A stretch of DNA of 27,083 nucleotides from assembly GCA_002398365.1 (NCBI GenBank), contig DGYK01000025.1, positions 45,173 through 72,255 on the forward strand, in the 5' to 3' direction. Position numbers and translations under genes: made by a program. The stretch is from Flammeovirgaceae bacterium UBA5008. GTDB taxonomy: Bacteria; Bacteroidota; Bacteroidia; Cytophagales; Cyclobacteriaceae. Of this stretch, positions 1 to 8,946 are shown in pieces. A model generated the notes under the pieces. It ran no database searches. It saw nothing but the letters and a program-made list of their open reading frames with translations, and was not told the origin of the DNA. Within the stretch, counting starts at the first letter, position 1; the number at the start of each line of letters is the position of its first letter.

Positions 1-89
1 GCGATTATGTGCCTGTTAAGTATTTGCAATTGATCAATTCGTAAATGTAAATTGCCATCGTCAATAGAAAGATCGCTATCCGTTGACAT
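1..89 (-). CDS. Possible N-terminal fragment of a leftward gene cut by the window edge
   Basis: On the minus strand an ATG at 89-87 opens a frame of 29 codons without a stop, running off the left edge. The peptide begins MSTDSDLSIDDGNLHLRIDQ, which has no signal peptide and no motif I recognise. A frame this short could be open by chance. It is listed because its start fits the divergent gap before the rightward lipoprotein gene. No Bacteroidota -7 box is seen in front of it. Confidence 0.35.
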   Translation of the reverse strand, partial: MSTDSDLSIDDGNLHLRIDQLQILNRHII

Positions 90-228
90 ACCTAAGTACC
101 AAGCTTATTTTTTATTCTGCGCCTAATTGAGCAAATCAGCTATCATTGGTATAAATTTTGTTGGTTCTAAGTAACCTCAGTTTGTCAAATAAGTTAATAG
201 AATTAAAGTGAATAAAAAAGAACTGTGT

Positions 229-1686
229 ATGAATAAATCCCTAAAAAACACCTTAAAGATTTTAACGTTACCTCTGATTTTCAGTGTTTTAACTTTTATG
301 GGTTGCGACAAAAATGGCGTAACTCCGGCAAAGCCAAATGTAATCATCGATAATTCAACTTCCGGAAGCCCTGTGATCATCAACAACATTGACGAAAAGC
401 TATTTACTCCAGATTTTGCACAAGGGCAGGAATACTTTGATTGGCAAAACCTGACTAACCTACCTCTTCCTCCGACAAGTAAGTCTATTCCGATGCCATG
501 GAATTCGAAAGCAAAGACAGCCTTTAGTGACGACATTCGTAATGATTACAAAAAAACAGACGGTTGGGAGCTTTACATAAGCACCTTCTCTCCAAAGCTT
601 ACCACGGATGTCAAGTCATTTATCCTCTATAATAAATGGCGAGGTACGCTTCGGTATTATTATTTCTTAATTATGCCTCCGGCAGATGTTATCACCTACA
701 AAGATTATTCCATCTTGTCACAAAATGTGATGGTCGATGGCCAACATGCATCGCAATCTCCCTTACTCAATTTTTCCCATCAATCGGTTGTAGATGTTAC
801 TAAAAACTCAACACGCGCAACTACATTAGAGCCGCAGTCCATTGCTGATTCAGTCTGGTTCGCATGGGAATATGAGTTGGCCTTTGACAAAAATACGTAC
901 GATCAAAATGCCAATACCTTCCTACTGAGCTTGGGTTATTCGATGTTAAAGAAGGAACTACTATTCATTAATGACCAGCAACAAAGTACATTACAAGCTA
1001 AAATTCGATTGACTGATTCTCAATACAGTTTCGGACAACTTTATTCTGGTGATGCAGCATTTATATTTTATGGCATCAATGATTTGAACAAGGCATCCGG
1101 TCTAATTTCCTCTTCTTCCTTCAATATTCTCAAACAACTTTATTTTACGTTGAATTTTAATCAACTTCTAAATGGTGTTGTGGGCGGTAATTCTATCGGA
1201 CAGGTAGTGTGGAATGGAAAAGTAGATATTTTAACGCAGAGCAATGCATTGGGATTACCAGGATCTAGTTTTTCCACAGTGATCAGTGGTGCTGATAATT
1301 CGTCTATGCAAGGGCTGGCACCATTTTATAATCGTGCGCTTGGAGTCTTCTACTTGAACGCTAACCCGAAAGTTAATTTAACAAAATCAGCCGATAACAA
1401 GTACATCTATGTGTTGGATGTTCCTTCTGTTCAATATCTGTTTAATCCAGCCGTTACGGAAAGTGCATCAATCGCTAATTTAAAACAAGAAATACTTGCT
1501 TCGCAAGATTCAGAGACTTCATTGTCTGACGAGAATAAAGATATATTCATCGGACAAAAGTTTACCTCAGATGTGCCGCTGAATATTTTAGGCGTTCGTG
1601 TTAGTTTTGACGTGGTACCTACCAATGGTGCCAAACCCATTCACTTGGTAAAGCTATTTAAAGCTGAGGTAGTTTCCGGCTTGTGA
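229..1686 (+). CDS. Lipoprotein of unknown function (485 aa)
   Basis: I do not recognise the family. The ATG at 229 is preferred over an in-frame GTG at 208 because it puts a clean lipoprotein signal at the N-terminus: MNKSLKN, then a hydrophobic stretch, then lipobox residues F-M-G-C with the lipidated cysteine at about residue 26. The cysteine is followed by D, so inner- versus outer-membrane placement is uncertain. The mature protein is rich in N, S, Y and F, has no transmembrane segment or obvious repeat, and looks like a folded periplasmic or outer-membrane-attached beta-rich protein. Fourteen bases separate it from the DUF1801 gene on the same strand, so the two may be cotranscribed. 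No function is claimed. Confidence 0.8.
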   Translation: MNKSLKNTLKILTLPLIFSVLTFMGCDKNGVTPAKPNVIIDNSTSGSPVIINNIDEKLFTPDFAQGQEYFDWQNLTNLPLPPTSKSIPMPWNSKAKTAFSDDIRNDYKKTDGWELYISTFSPKLTTDVKSFILYNKWRGTLRYYYFLIMPPADVITYKDYSILSQNVMVDGQHASQSPLLNFSHQSVVDVTKNSTRATTLEPQSIADSVWFAWEYELAFDKNTYDQNANTFLLSLGYSMLKKELLFINDQQQSTLQAKIRLTDSQYSFGQLYSGDAAFIFYGINDLNKASGLISSSSFNILKQLYFTLNFNQLLNGVVGGNSIGQVVWNGKVDILTQSNALGLPGSSFSTVISGADNSSMQGLAPFYNRALGVFYLNANPKVNLTKSADNKYIYVLDVPSVQYLFNPAVTESASIANLKQEILASQDSETSLSDENKDIFIGQKFTSDVPLNILGVRVSFDVVPTNGAKPIHLVKLFKAEVVSGL

Positions 1687-1700
1687 TTTACTGAAGTATT

Positions 1701-2099
1701 ATGGAAAAACTGCTTCGGTTTACCTCCAAAGACTTTCAAAACGTAACCTTCGAGGAATGGCTGACAAGTAAACCAAAAGATTTGCAATCAGTAGCAACAC
1801 ACTGGTATCAACAAATGCAAACCTGCGGTCCGGATGTGATGGTGATATTTCATGATAATTACCCGACCGCATGCGTAGAAAACATCCCGTTTGCCTATGT
1901 AAACGTGTACACAAAACATATCAATGTTGGCTTCTTTTACGGAGCATTCTTTTATGACGAACACCAACTATTGCAGGGAACAGGAAAGCGAATGCGTCAC
2001 ATCAAGATACATCCAAATGAACCATCCAATAACCAAGCAATCAATGCGTTTTTGAAGACAGCCTATTTAGATATCAAAAAAAGAATAACTTCCGACTAA
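1701..2099 (+). CDS. DUF1801 (YdhG-like) small protein
   Basis: A 132-residue soluble protein. Residues 76-103 (VGFFYGAFF, then LLQGTGKRMRHIKIH) match the conserved C-terminal signature of the DUF1801/YdhG family, in which a glycine-aromatic strand is followed by a GTGKxMRHIK motif. The family adopts a small alpha/beta fold related in shape to frataxin, and its biochemical role is unknown. Length fits a single-domain member. It lies 14 bases after the lipoprotein gene on the same strand. It converges with the sensor kinase gene and overlaps that gene's 3' end by 4 bases (2096-2099), so the stop codons of the two opposite genes interlock. Confidence 0.8.
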   Translation: MEKLLRFTSKDFQNVTFEEWLTSKPKDLQSVATHWYQQMQTCGPDVMVIFHDNYPTACVENIPFAYVNVYTKHINVGFFYGAFFYDEHQLLQGTGKRMRHIKIHPNEPSNNQAINAFLKTAYLDIKKRITSD

Positions 2100-5000
2100 C
2101 TTAAGTCGATGGGCAATGAAAAGGAAAAAGTGGTTCCAACGTCCGGTTGGCTTTTCACCCACAGCCGCCCGTTGAGTTTGGCTACAAATTCGTGCACCAA
2201 TTGTAATCCCAATCCCACTCCGCGCTCGCCTCCGGTACCAACCGTAGAATGTTTATCGATGGAAAAAAGATTCTTGAGCTGCTGATCATTCATCCCCACA
2301 CCCGTGTCTTGCACTTCTACAATCAACTCTTGATTTTCAAATCGCGCAAGCAGTGTAATGACACCACCCGATCGTGTGAACTTGATGGCGTTGTTGGTGA
2401 GATTACGCAAAATGGCTCTCAACATATTCACATCCGCAAGGGCAGCAGGAACCTGATTGGTTGAAACTAAAATCTGAATATCTTTCTTGCCTGCTATGGG
2501 CTGGTAGAGTTCAGCCATTTCATTGAAGATCCGAATCACATCTACTTTCTCTAAGCGGATGGCTTCCAGTTCGAGTTGGCCATAAGCCCATCCCAACAGA
2601 TTTTCCATAGCACCCGAAATAACCTCTACGCGCTGTCCGAGCTCTTTTTTCATCTTATCTAGATCGGCTGAAGTAAGAATGCCGGGATCTAAAAGTGTGA
2701 GCAACGCCTTCAACGAGTTAAGTGGGCTGCGTAAATCATGAGCGATGATCGAGAATAATCGGGTCTTTTGCTGATTCGCAATCTCCAATGCCTCAGCTTG
2801 CGCTTGCAGCTTGAGTCTTTGTTGGTTAACCTCAACCGTGCGCGCAGCTACTTGCTCTTCCAGCAATTTATTTTGCCTTTGCATGAAGGCTACTCTTGCC
2901 CGGAAAGCAATCATAACGAATAAAACCAGTGAGCTATACAATACAAACTGTGCCCACCAAGTTTTCCACCATGGGGGCGTAATGGTTACCATCAACTTGG
3001 TATATTCATTTTCAAATTCCCCATGAATATCTGAAGCCCTTACTTTTAAGGTGTAGGTACCGGCAGGTACATTGGTGTAAACAGCTTTACGATCACGAGC
3101 ATCCGTATAAATCCAATCTTTGTCAAATTCTTCCAACTGATATGCATAACGAATGCGATGGGGCTGATGAAATTCCGGAGCTGCAAACTCCAAGGCAAAA
3201 ACATAGTCGGAATAGTTGAGCGTTATGCGATCGGTTGACCGAATACTTTGTTTCAAAACAGAAGAATCACTAACGGGTATTGCCTTATTAAAAATTGAAA
3301 GACCGGTAAACAAAACACGAGGAGTTCGCAAGGGCGCTTTTAGTTTTGTAGGATCAAAACCAGTTACACCACCTGTGCCACCAAAATACAATTTACCGGA
3401 TTGGGATTGAAAGCAGGATTTGCTCTCGCTATCATTGGCACATAACCCTGTGCTTTCATCAAAATAGACAAATTGTTTTTTAACAGGATCATACCGATCG
3501 ATGCCGACATTATGGGCTAACCATAAGATACCCTCACCATCAATCAAAACCGAATTAACATGATCTGCATGTAGACCTTGCGCTTCGCTGATGATGGAGG
3601 TGGTTGCGCGTTCCGTGTCGATGATGACTAATCCTATATCGGTAGCAGCATAAATCAATCCGTTCTTATCTTCATTCAGATGAAAGACCGATATTTCGCT
3701 CTGATTAAGATAGCGGGTAAAATTTCGTTGATCATGATTCAACAGGTTAAGCCCCTCGTCACTCGCTACCCACACCCGATTTTTGTGATCGATAAAAATA
3801 TCATTGATATTGTTGCTTGTTAATGAGTGCGGATCACTTTCATTATTTTGAAATTTTTCAATCACACCAGTAGCCAGATCCACACGGTTCAACCCGCCAT
3901 AATAAAGTCCTACCCAAAGGCTGCCCGCATGATCGTCCAATACTTTTAACACGTTATTGCCGGATAGTTTTCGTGGATCAGATTGATCCTCTTCATAGGG
4001 TAAAAAAGTAATTTTGCCAGAGGTAGGATGGAGTTTGCCAACCCCGCGGCTCGTTCCCAGCCACAGATATCCATCGGTGCTTTCGCTGATCGACCAAATG
4101 GTTCCTCGTGCCAAGGCATCTCTTGATTCATCCGGCCGCAAGTAAACCTGATAGACCTGAGTGGCGGGATGATAACGATTCAATCCACCCTGATGGGTAC
4201 CGAACCATAAATCGCCTTGCGCATCTTGGTAAATGGATTTAACATATGGAAGTGTCAGCGTATTTTCTCGTTGACTGTCATGCAGATAACGATCGAATAG
4301 TTGATCGGCAGGAGAGAGACGCGACAAACCGGTGGAGCTGGTACCAATCCAAATATCCCCGGTGCGCGATTCAAACAAGGTAGTAATTGAATTGCCACAA
4401 ATGGAATAACGATTGTCGGGGTTGTTTTTAAAATAGCGACCTGTCCACGTATTTGTTTCGATCAAATTCAATCCATTTGCCCAAGTGCCAACCCACAAAT
4501 TATTATTAGCATCTACCATCAACGAAAATGCAGCTGTACTCGAAAGGGATGTAGGGTTGGTTGGCTGGTGGGTGTGCTGAGTAAACTGATGAGTGTGTGG
4601 GTCGAATACATTGTAGCCGGCATCGGCCGTACCCAAAATCAATCGACCGTCCGGAAGCGCAACCATCTGCCGCATGATTTCAGACGATAACGAATGCGGA
4701 TCATTAGGTTGGTGTCGGTAGTTAACCAGCTCTTTCGTTTGAATGGTCAATTTAAAAAATCCCTTGCGCGAAGTGGTGATCCACAAATGACCGGAGTTAT
4801 CCTGGTAAAGACTAAATATACCGGTTCGGTAAAGCGATGAACTTTTATCGGGAAAGAAAGGTACCGGAATTTTTCCGATCGAGTCGAGATAATACAATCC
4901 GGTGCTCGATCCAATCCAAAAGCCACCCAGTTGAGAGGGAATGATTTGAGAAATATAGCTGGGTGGTAACGAGTCCCAGTAATTAATAAATCTTTGCTTA

Positions 5001-5323
5001 CGATGATCGAAATAATGTAAGCCTGCCGTGGTGCCAACTAACAAATCATTTTGATTCAGCGAATACAAAGCGGTGATATCATTACTGGCTAATTGCGGCT
5101 GACTTCCGTTGGCGTTGCGAAAAACTGTAAAATGATATCCATTGAAAGAGGTCAGACCATTATTAGTCGCGAGCCAAATCATACCATCCGAGTCTTCTAC
5201 GATGTCGCGAATCCCTGTAGCGGGCAGACCTTCTGACTGACCATAATGGTGAAATCGAAAATCAGGCTGTGCCGAGCATACGGTTATCGAAAGACAAATG
5301 GCAGGGAGAATCCACTTCATCAT
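2096..5323 (-). CDS. Two-component sensor histidine kinase with 14-repeat periplasmic propellers and Y_Y_Y domain
   Basis: A 1075-residue membrane sensor. Order: signal peptide (residues 1-18, cut near CSAQ); 14 reg_prop repeats of the type G-x-hydrophobic-W-hydrophobic-G-T-x-x-G-L, enough for two seven-bladed beta-propellers (about 25-690); Y_Y_Y domain (about 705-780); one transmembrane helix (about 788-812); coiled-coil linker; HisKA with phospho-acceptor His862 in IIAHDLRSPLNS; and HATPase with N-box NLTNNAIKFT, G1 DTGVGM and G2 GVGLGLQ. It ends after the ATPase domain, so unlike many Bacteroidetes hybrid systems it has no receiver or AraC domain. The propellers probably sense a periplasmic ligand, often a glycan in related proteins, but no sugar-use genes are nearby. 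No response regulator is in the window, so its partner is unknown. Confidence 0.93.
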   Translation of the reverse strand: MMKWILPAICLSITVCSAQPDFRFHHYGQSEGLPATGIRDIVEDSDGMIWLATNNGLTSFNGYHFTVFRNANGSQPQLASNDITALYSLNQNDLLVGTTAGLHYFDHRKQRFINYWDSLPPSYISQIIPSQLGGFWIGSSTGLYYLDSIGKIPVPFFPDKSSSLYRTGIFSLYQDNSGHLWITTSRKGFFKLTIQTKELVNYRHQPNDPHSLSSEIMRQMVALPDGRLILGTADAGYNVFDPHTHQFTQHTHQPTNPTSLSSTAAFSLMVDANNNLWVGTWANGLNLIETNTWTGRYFKNNPDNRYSICGNSITTLFESRTGDIWIGTSSTGLSRLSPADQLFDRYLHDSQRENTLTLPYVKSIYQDAQGDLWFGTHQGGLNRYHPATQVYQVYLRPDESRDALARGTIWSISESTDGYLWLGTSRGVGKLHPTSGKITFLPYEEDQSDPRKLSGNNVLKVLDDHAGSLWVGLYYGGLNRVDLATGVIEKFQNNESDPHSLTSNNINDIFIDHKNRVWVASDEGLNLLNHDQRNFTRYLNQSEISVFHLNEDKNGLIYAATDIGLVIIDTERATTSIISEAQGLHADHVNSVLIDGEGILWLAHNVGIDRYDPVKKQFVYFDESTGLCANDSESKSCFQSQSGKLYFGGTGGVTGFDPTKLKAPLRTPRVLFTGLSIFNKAIPVSDSSVLKQSIRSTDRITLNYSDYVFALEFAAPEFHQPHRIRYAYQLEEFDKDWIYTDARDRKAVYTNVPAGTYTLKVRASDIHGEFENEYTKLMVTITPPWWKTWWAQFVLYSSLVLFVMIAFRARVAFMQRQNKLLEEQVAARTVEVNQQRLKLQAQAEALEIANQQKTRLFSIIAHDLRSPLNSLKALLTLLDPGILTSADLDKMKKELGQRVEVISGAMENLLGWAYGQLELEAIRLEKVDVIRIFNEMAELYQPIAGKKDIQILVSTNQVPAALADVNMLRAILRNLTNNAIKFTRSGGVITLLARFENQELIVEVQDTGVGMNDQQLKNLFSIDKHSTVGTGGERGVGLGLQLVHEFVAKLNGRLWVKSQPDVGTTFSFSLPIDLS

Positions 5324-5475
5324 GTAGAATTTAAGGAAAGATAATTGAAGATTTTAAAAAGTGTGAACAGGGAATTAAATAATTGTAAAACAATGAGCAG
5401 CTTTTAATTAGATCTATCCGGCACATGAAAGAAGACCAAAAATGGAGGGTGATTATTTCAGTAAACTAAGCGATC

Positions 5476-6177
5476 ATGGGCAGCTTGAACCGATCCAGCC
5501 GAAACCACAGACCGCGACATCAGGAGATCAACTGGCACCTGACAATTTTGAAAAACTTAAAACACTATCAACCAGATTATAAAACCATCATTCCGGAGAC
5601 ACGCATTGGCTATGGAAAAAAAAGACGCTCGCTGAAGGATGTCATCTTGTGTTTAGATCAAAGCGGATCGATGGGCACTTCCGTGATTTACTCCGGAATT
5701 TTTGGTGCAGTGATGGCATCTTTACCTGCCATCCAAACGAAGATGGTGGTGTTCGATACGAACGTAGTTGATTTAACGGAAGAGTTGACTGATCCGGTAG
5801 AATTACTTTTTGGCGTTCAACTAGGAGGGGGCACCGACATTCAACGTGCGCTTACCTACTGCCAGCAGATTGTGCAGCGACCTAACGATACAGTGCTGGT
5901 GCTGATCACTGACTTGTTCGAAGGCGGTAATCAGGAAGAGATGCGTAAGCGTGCCAAAAGTTTGGTGGAAGCCGGAGTGCAGGTAATTATTTTGCTCGCA
6001 CTGAATGACGATGGAGCACCGAGTTACGATCATGGCAATGCTGAATACATGGCATCATTGGGCATACCAATTTTTGCCTGCACACCCGATAAGTTTCCCG
6101 ATATGATGGCGGCCGCACTCAGCAAGCAAGACATCGCACTTTGGGCCGCGAAGGAAGATTTGGTAACGAAGAAGTAA
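5476..6177 (+). CDS. VWA (MIDAS) domain protein, 5'-truncated relative to its family
   Basis: The 233 residues form a von Willebrand factor A domain of the CoxE-like type. The MIDAS metal site is intact: D61-x-S63-x-S65 in DQSGSM, Thr120 in GGGTD and Asp146 in ITDLFEGG. The first residues (GSLNRSSRNHRPRHQEINW) match from memory an internal stretch of longer VWA proteins of about 390 aa. Here an in-frame TAA at 5467-5469 lies only two codons before the ATG, and just 152 bases separate this start from the sensor kinase gene. The roughly 150-residue N-terminal helical region is therefore absent. Relatives usually sit beside a MoxR-type AAA ATPase, which is also missing. It may be a decaying remnant or a domain that still works alone. 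The family assignment is secure; functionality is not. Confidence 0.8.
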   Translation: MGSLNRSSRNHRPRHQEINWHLTILKNLKHYQPDYKTIIPETRIGYGKKRRSLKDVILCLDQSGSMGTSVIYSGIFGAVMASLPAIQTKMVVFDTNVVDLTEELTDPVELLFGVQLGGGTDIQRALTYCQQIVQRPNDTVLVLITDLFEGGNQEEMRKRAKSLVEAGVQVIILLALNDDGAPSYDHGNAEYMASLGIPIFACTPDKFPDMMAAALSKQDIALWAAKEDLVTKK

Positions 6178-6219
6178 AGATCACTTCACTTACTTTATCG
6201 TTATCCGAATTCTGTTAAC

Positions 6220-6248
6220 AATAGTATTCCTCTCCGAATAATACTATT
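6220..6248. terminator. AT-rich inverted repeat, possible terminator or operator
   Basis: AATAGTATT (6220-6228) and AATACTATT (6240-6248) form a perfect 9-bp inverted repeat with an 11-base loop, and the right arm runs straight into TTTT. It lies 43 bases after the VWA stop and 22 bases before the aminopeptidase ATG. The stem has one G-C pair only, so it would be a weak terminator. It could instead be a binding site for a dimeric regulator of the aminopeptidase gene. Confidence 0.35.
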
Positions 6249-6269
6249 TTCAGGTTCAATTTATTCCTT

Positions 6270-7877
6270 ATGAAGATCCTTTTCATGGCGCTCTTGGTTC
6301 TGGCAACTGGCATAGCGCCACTTTCCGCACAAAAAGCACAAAAGTGGAACTCCGGAGGAAAGCTGCATCCGCTGCAAGCAAATATGGACATCCGTCATTA
6401 TACGCTCGCGCTCGACATCGATATCCTCAATCAGTCCATTCAAGGATATGTGGAAACCGATCTCGAATTAAAAAAAGCAACCGACACCATTCTATTCGAC
6501 CTGATCGATCAGTTCGCGGTCACCGCCATTCGCATCGATAACCGCATGGCCAAATTTACGCGCAAAGACGATCAGATCTTTATCACTGCCAATAAACCCA
6601 TTCCGCAAGGAAAACATAAAGTCAAAATTGAATATGGTGGCAAACCGCCTGTAGCTGCCAATCCACCTTGGCAAGGAGGATTTACATGGACCAAAGATAA
6701 AAATGGTAATCCATGGGTAGTCATCAATTGCCAAACAGACGGTGCAAAAATCTATTTCCCATGCAAAGATCACCCCAGCGATGAACCCAACGAAGGCGTT
6801 GATTTGTTCGTCACCGTGCCCAATGGTTTAACTGTGGCTGCATTTGGATTGCTAGAAAAAACAAACACAGTCGGAGCGAAGACTACTTTTCATTGGAAGA
6901 CCAACTACACCATCAGCAATTACTGTGTGTTGTTTAACATTGCAGATTATCAAGTAGTGAGCCGACCGTATAAAACTATTTTAGGCGACACCGTGCCGAT
7001 GGATTATTATATCCTCAGGCAAGATGCCGACAAAGCAGCCGGTGTGCTGAATATTCGCGAACGCGATACACGCATCTTAGAAAAATACTTTGGCGAATAT
7101 CCGTGGGTAAAAGAAAAAATTGGAATTGCTCAAGTACCCAACCCCGGCATGGAACACCAAACCATGATCACCTATGGCGATCCGTTCAATTACAAAGTTT
7201 TTAATGGCCAATACTATTCCGACAATCTTTACCATGAATTTGCACACGAGTGGTGGGCCAATAAAGTAACGAACAAAGATTGGGCACACATGTGGATACA
7301 AGAGGGAATTACCACCTACGCAGAAGCACTTTGCTTTCGCGAACTGACGGGAGAAAAAGGATACGATTCGCTGCTTCTTCACTTTAGTCGATATGTAGAA
7401 AACAAAAAGCCCATGGTGCAAGGCGAAGAGGTAAACTCCCAAGATACCTACGGCCGCGATATCTACTTTAAAGGAGCATTGTTTATGCATACGCTGCGCT
7501 ATGTAACAGGCGATGCGGTATTCTTTCCGACCTTAAAAAAATTAGCCACCGATCCGGCTTACACCTACGACAACTTTGTGACAACGGATGATGTAGAGAA
7601 GCTATTCAGCAAAACTTCCGGCAAAAATTTGAAGCCACTGTTTGATTTCTATTTGCGCACCACGCAGCTTTTAGAAGTGGTTGTAAAAAAAGTAGGAGCG
7701 ACCACGTGGGAGATTCGCGCGAAACAACTACCAGACATTTCACTTCCGTTGGAGATTGCAGGTAGTAATGGAGTAAATAGTTATCAACTTACCACCCAGA
7801 TTATTTCCGTTGAAAGCACCTCAACACCCATTATTGATCCGGGCAATCATTATCTGAAAAAGGTAGTAGTGGAGTAA
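6270..7877 (+). CDS. Secreted M1-family zinc aminopeptidase
   Basis: A 535-residue metallopeptidase expected to remove N-terminal residues from peptides in the periplasm or outside the cell. A Sec signal peptide (MKILFMALLVLATGIAPLSA) is followed by the M1 N-terminal beta-domain. The exopeptidase signature occurs as G293-M-E-H-Q, a variant of GAMEN. The zinc site is H322-E-F-A-H326 with the third ligand Glu345 in IQEGITTY, correctly spaced 18 residues after the second histidine. After the catalytic domain about 100 residues remain, so the long C-terminal helical domain of E. coli PepN is lacking, as is common for short Bacteroidota M1 enzymes. All catalytic residues seen are intact. It stands alone between unrelated genes. 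Confidence 0.92.
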   Translation: MKILFMALLVLATGIAPLSAQKAQKWNSGGKLHPLQANMDIRHYTLALDIDILNQSIQGYVETDLELKKATDTILFDLIDQFAVTAIRIDNRMAKFTRKDDQIFITANKPIPQGKHKVKIEYGGKPPVAANPPWQGGFTWTKDKNGNPWVVINCQTDGAKIYFPCKDHPSDEPNEGVDLFVTVPNGLTVAAFGLLEKTNTVGAKTTFHWKTNYTISNYCVLFNIADYQVVSRPYKTILGDTVPMDYYILRQDADKAAGVLNIRERDTRILEKYFGEYPWVKEKIGIAQVPNPGMEHQTMITYGDPFNYKVFNGQYYSDNLYHEFAHEWWANKVTNKDWAHMWIQEGITTYAEALCFRELTGEKGYDSLLLHFSRYVENKKPMVQGEEVNSQDTYGRDIYFKGALFMHTLRYVTGDAVFFPTLKKLATDPAYTYDNFVTTDDVEKLFSKTSGKNLKPLFDFYLRTTQLLEVVVKKVGATTWEIRAKQLPDISLPLEIAGSNGVNSYQLTTQIISVESTSTPIIDPGNHYLKKVVVE

Positions 7878-8006
7878 GGGATGACACTGTAAACCTATGA
7901 TGCTGCATCAAGCAGTATGTTCATCTGGATACCAATGCCCCAAATTCCAAGTTCAAATAAATCTAATCCAATCGAACCTACGCAAAAAGACTGCGCACCC
8001 ACCATT

Positions 8007-8014
8007 TACATTTG
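8007..8014 (+). promoter_or_regulatory. Candidate Bacteroidota -7 box
   Basis: TACATTTG matches the TAnnTTTG consensus and lies 15 bases before the ATG of the 187-aa gene. No TTG is found at the expected -33 distance, so the support is the -7 box and its position only. Confidence 0.35.
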
Positions 8015-8029
8015 AGGAAAAGATAGAAA

Positions 8030-8593
8030 ATGGATAGGCTGGAAGAACTAAAGATCAAAGTTTTTGGTGTAATCGAAGAGCAATGGCCCCTCGCAGCGTT
8101 TGAAACCTGGCTTTATGCACAGGAAGATCTGGCAGACCAGATGAATGACTCCTTGATTCTGGAGTTGTTTGCCTTTAACTACCGTCAGGAAGGTGCACTC
8201 TTTGTCTTCAGAGATGTGATGCTCAGGCATTATAATCGAAACGAATTCCTACTCTGGAAGGTGAAAGCGAACCTACAAGATCTGATTGACGGAAAGGACT
8301 CACGGGATCGTATTCTCCATGATTTTCTTAGATTGAGTTATAATGATATTCCAATTCTCAACAAGCTAGGCTATTATGCTTATTACTTCGAAGATTTAGA
8401 ATATACAGGCCGATCAGAAAATGGGATCATACAAGAGATGAAAGCAGAAGCAACCGCTTTACTTCGTGTAATCAACACTCAGCAAGCAAAGAATCTTCAT
8501 TTTGATATCTGTGATTTTGAGCGGTATAATACTGAGTTGCACGAGCTGGGTTATACCAGGCCTTTGCTCGGCAAAAAATGGTGGCAGTTTTAA
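8030..8593 (+). CDS. Hypothetical cytosolic protein (187 aa)
   Basis: I do not recognise this protein. It has no signal peptide or membrane segment, is mostly predicted helix, and is rich in acidic and aromatic residues, with a tyrosine-dense stretch (LGYYAYYFEDLEY, about 112-124) and the C-terminal end KKWWQF. Size, acidity and isolation recall immunity-type or other small helical accessory proteins, but no specific resemblance can be claimed. It follows the aminopeptidase gene by 152 bases and has its own candidate -7 box, so it is probably transcribed alone. Confidence 0.65.
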   Translation: MDRLEELKIKVFGVIEEQWPLAAFETWLYAQEDLADQMNDSLILELFAFNYRQEGALFVFRDVMLRHYNRNEFLLWKVKANLQDLIDGKDSRDRILHDFLRLSYNDIPILNKLGYYAYYFEDLEYTGRSENGIIQEMKAEATALLRVINTQQAKNLHFDICDFERYNTELHELGYTRPLLGKKWWQF

Positions 8594-8638
8594 AAAATAA
8601 GAAACGGAATTAGAAAATTGACATTATGCTATTGACTC

Positions 8639-8677
8639 TACCTCCCCGTTTTGAAGCTACCTCGGACTCTGCGGAAA
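8639..8677. repeat. Dispersed repeat B, copy 1
   Basis: TACCTCCCCG, an 11-base variable stretch, then CCTCGGACTCTGCGG and AAAA. The same layout recurs at 12566-12604, where the variable stretch completes a hairpin. The match covers two blocks of 10 and 15 identical bases at nearly the same spacing. Confidence 0.65.
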
Positions 8678-8914
8678 ACATAATTGATAGCATGTGGACA
8701 TAGTTGCGGATTGGCTCGCAGTGTGCCACATATTCCTTTACAGAAGACTCTGACGTAAAATGATAACACTTTTTTTGATGATTGGGAGCTAAGCATGAAA
8801 TTTAAACCCATAGAATACTCAGAGTATCAAAACAGCCCCAACCATCTCATCAACTTTTGCATTTCATTCACATCTTTTAACAATTCGTTTACGAATGCCC
8901 AGCAAACAGAAGTG

Positions 8915-8922
8915 TAGCTTTG
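8915..8922 (+). promoter_or_regulatory. Candidate Bacteroidota -7 box of the propeller lipoprotein gene
   Basis: TAGCTTTG fits TAnnTTTG exactly. A start of transcription a few bases downstream leaves a leader of roughly 20 bases before ATG 8947. This excludes the in-frame TTG at 8920, which overlaps the box, as the true start. The -33 element is not clear. Confidence 0.4.
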
Positions 8923-8946
8923 TTCATGTACCCAAAACAAAAAACG

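Larger units (their letters stand above)
8594..8946. other. Gene-free stretch between the 187-aa gene and the propeller lipoprotein
   Basis: This 353-base stretch holds one copy of a dispersed repeat (8639-8677) and a -7 box near its right end (8915-8922). A 40-codon frame at 8795-8917 exists but has no recognisable content. Nothing else was seen. Confidence 0.5.

Noticed and set aside
177..536. 119-codon open frame on the minus strand
   Set aside because: It is antisense to the N-terminal part of the lipoprotein gene at 229-1686, which has a clear signal peptide; the antisense peptide has no recognisable features.
5430..5585. Alternative frame through the start of the VWA gene (ATG at 5443)
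   Set aside because: It closes after 47 codons and has no family match, whereas the VWA frame from 5476 matches known VWA proteins at once.
7077..7490. 137-codon minus-strand open frame
   Set aside because: It lies entirely opposite the catalytic domain of the M1 aminopeptidase, whose motifs are intact.
8795..8917. 40-codon plus-strand frame before the propeller lipoprotein gene
   Set aside because: It has no family resemblance or promoter, and its end overlaps the -7 box of the next gene.
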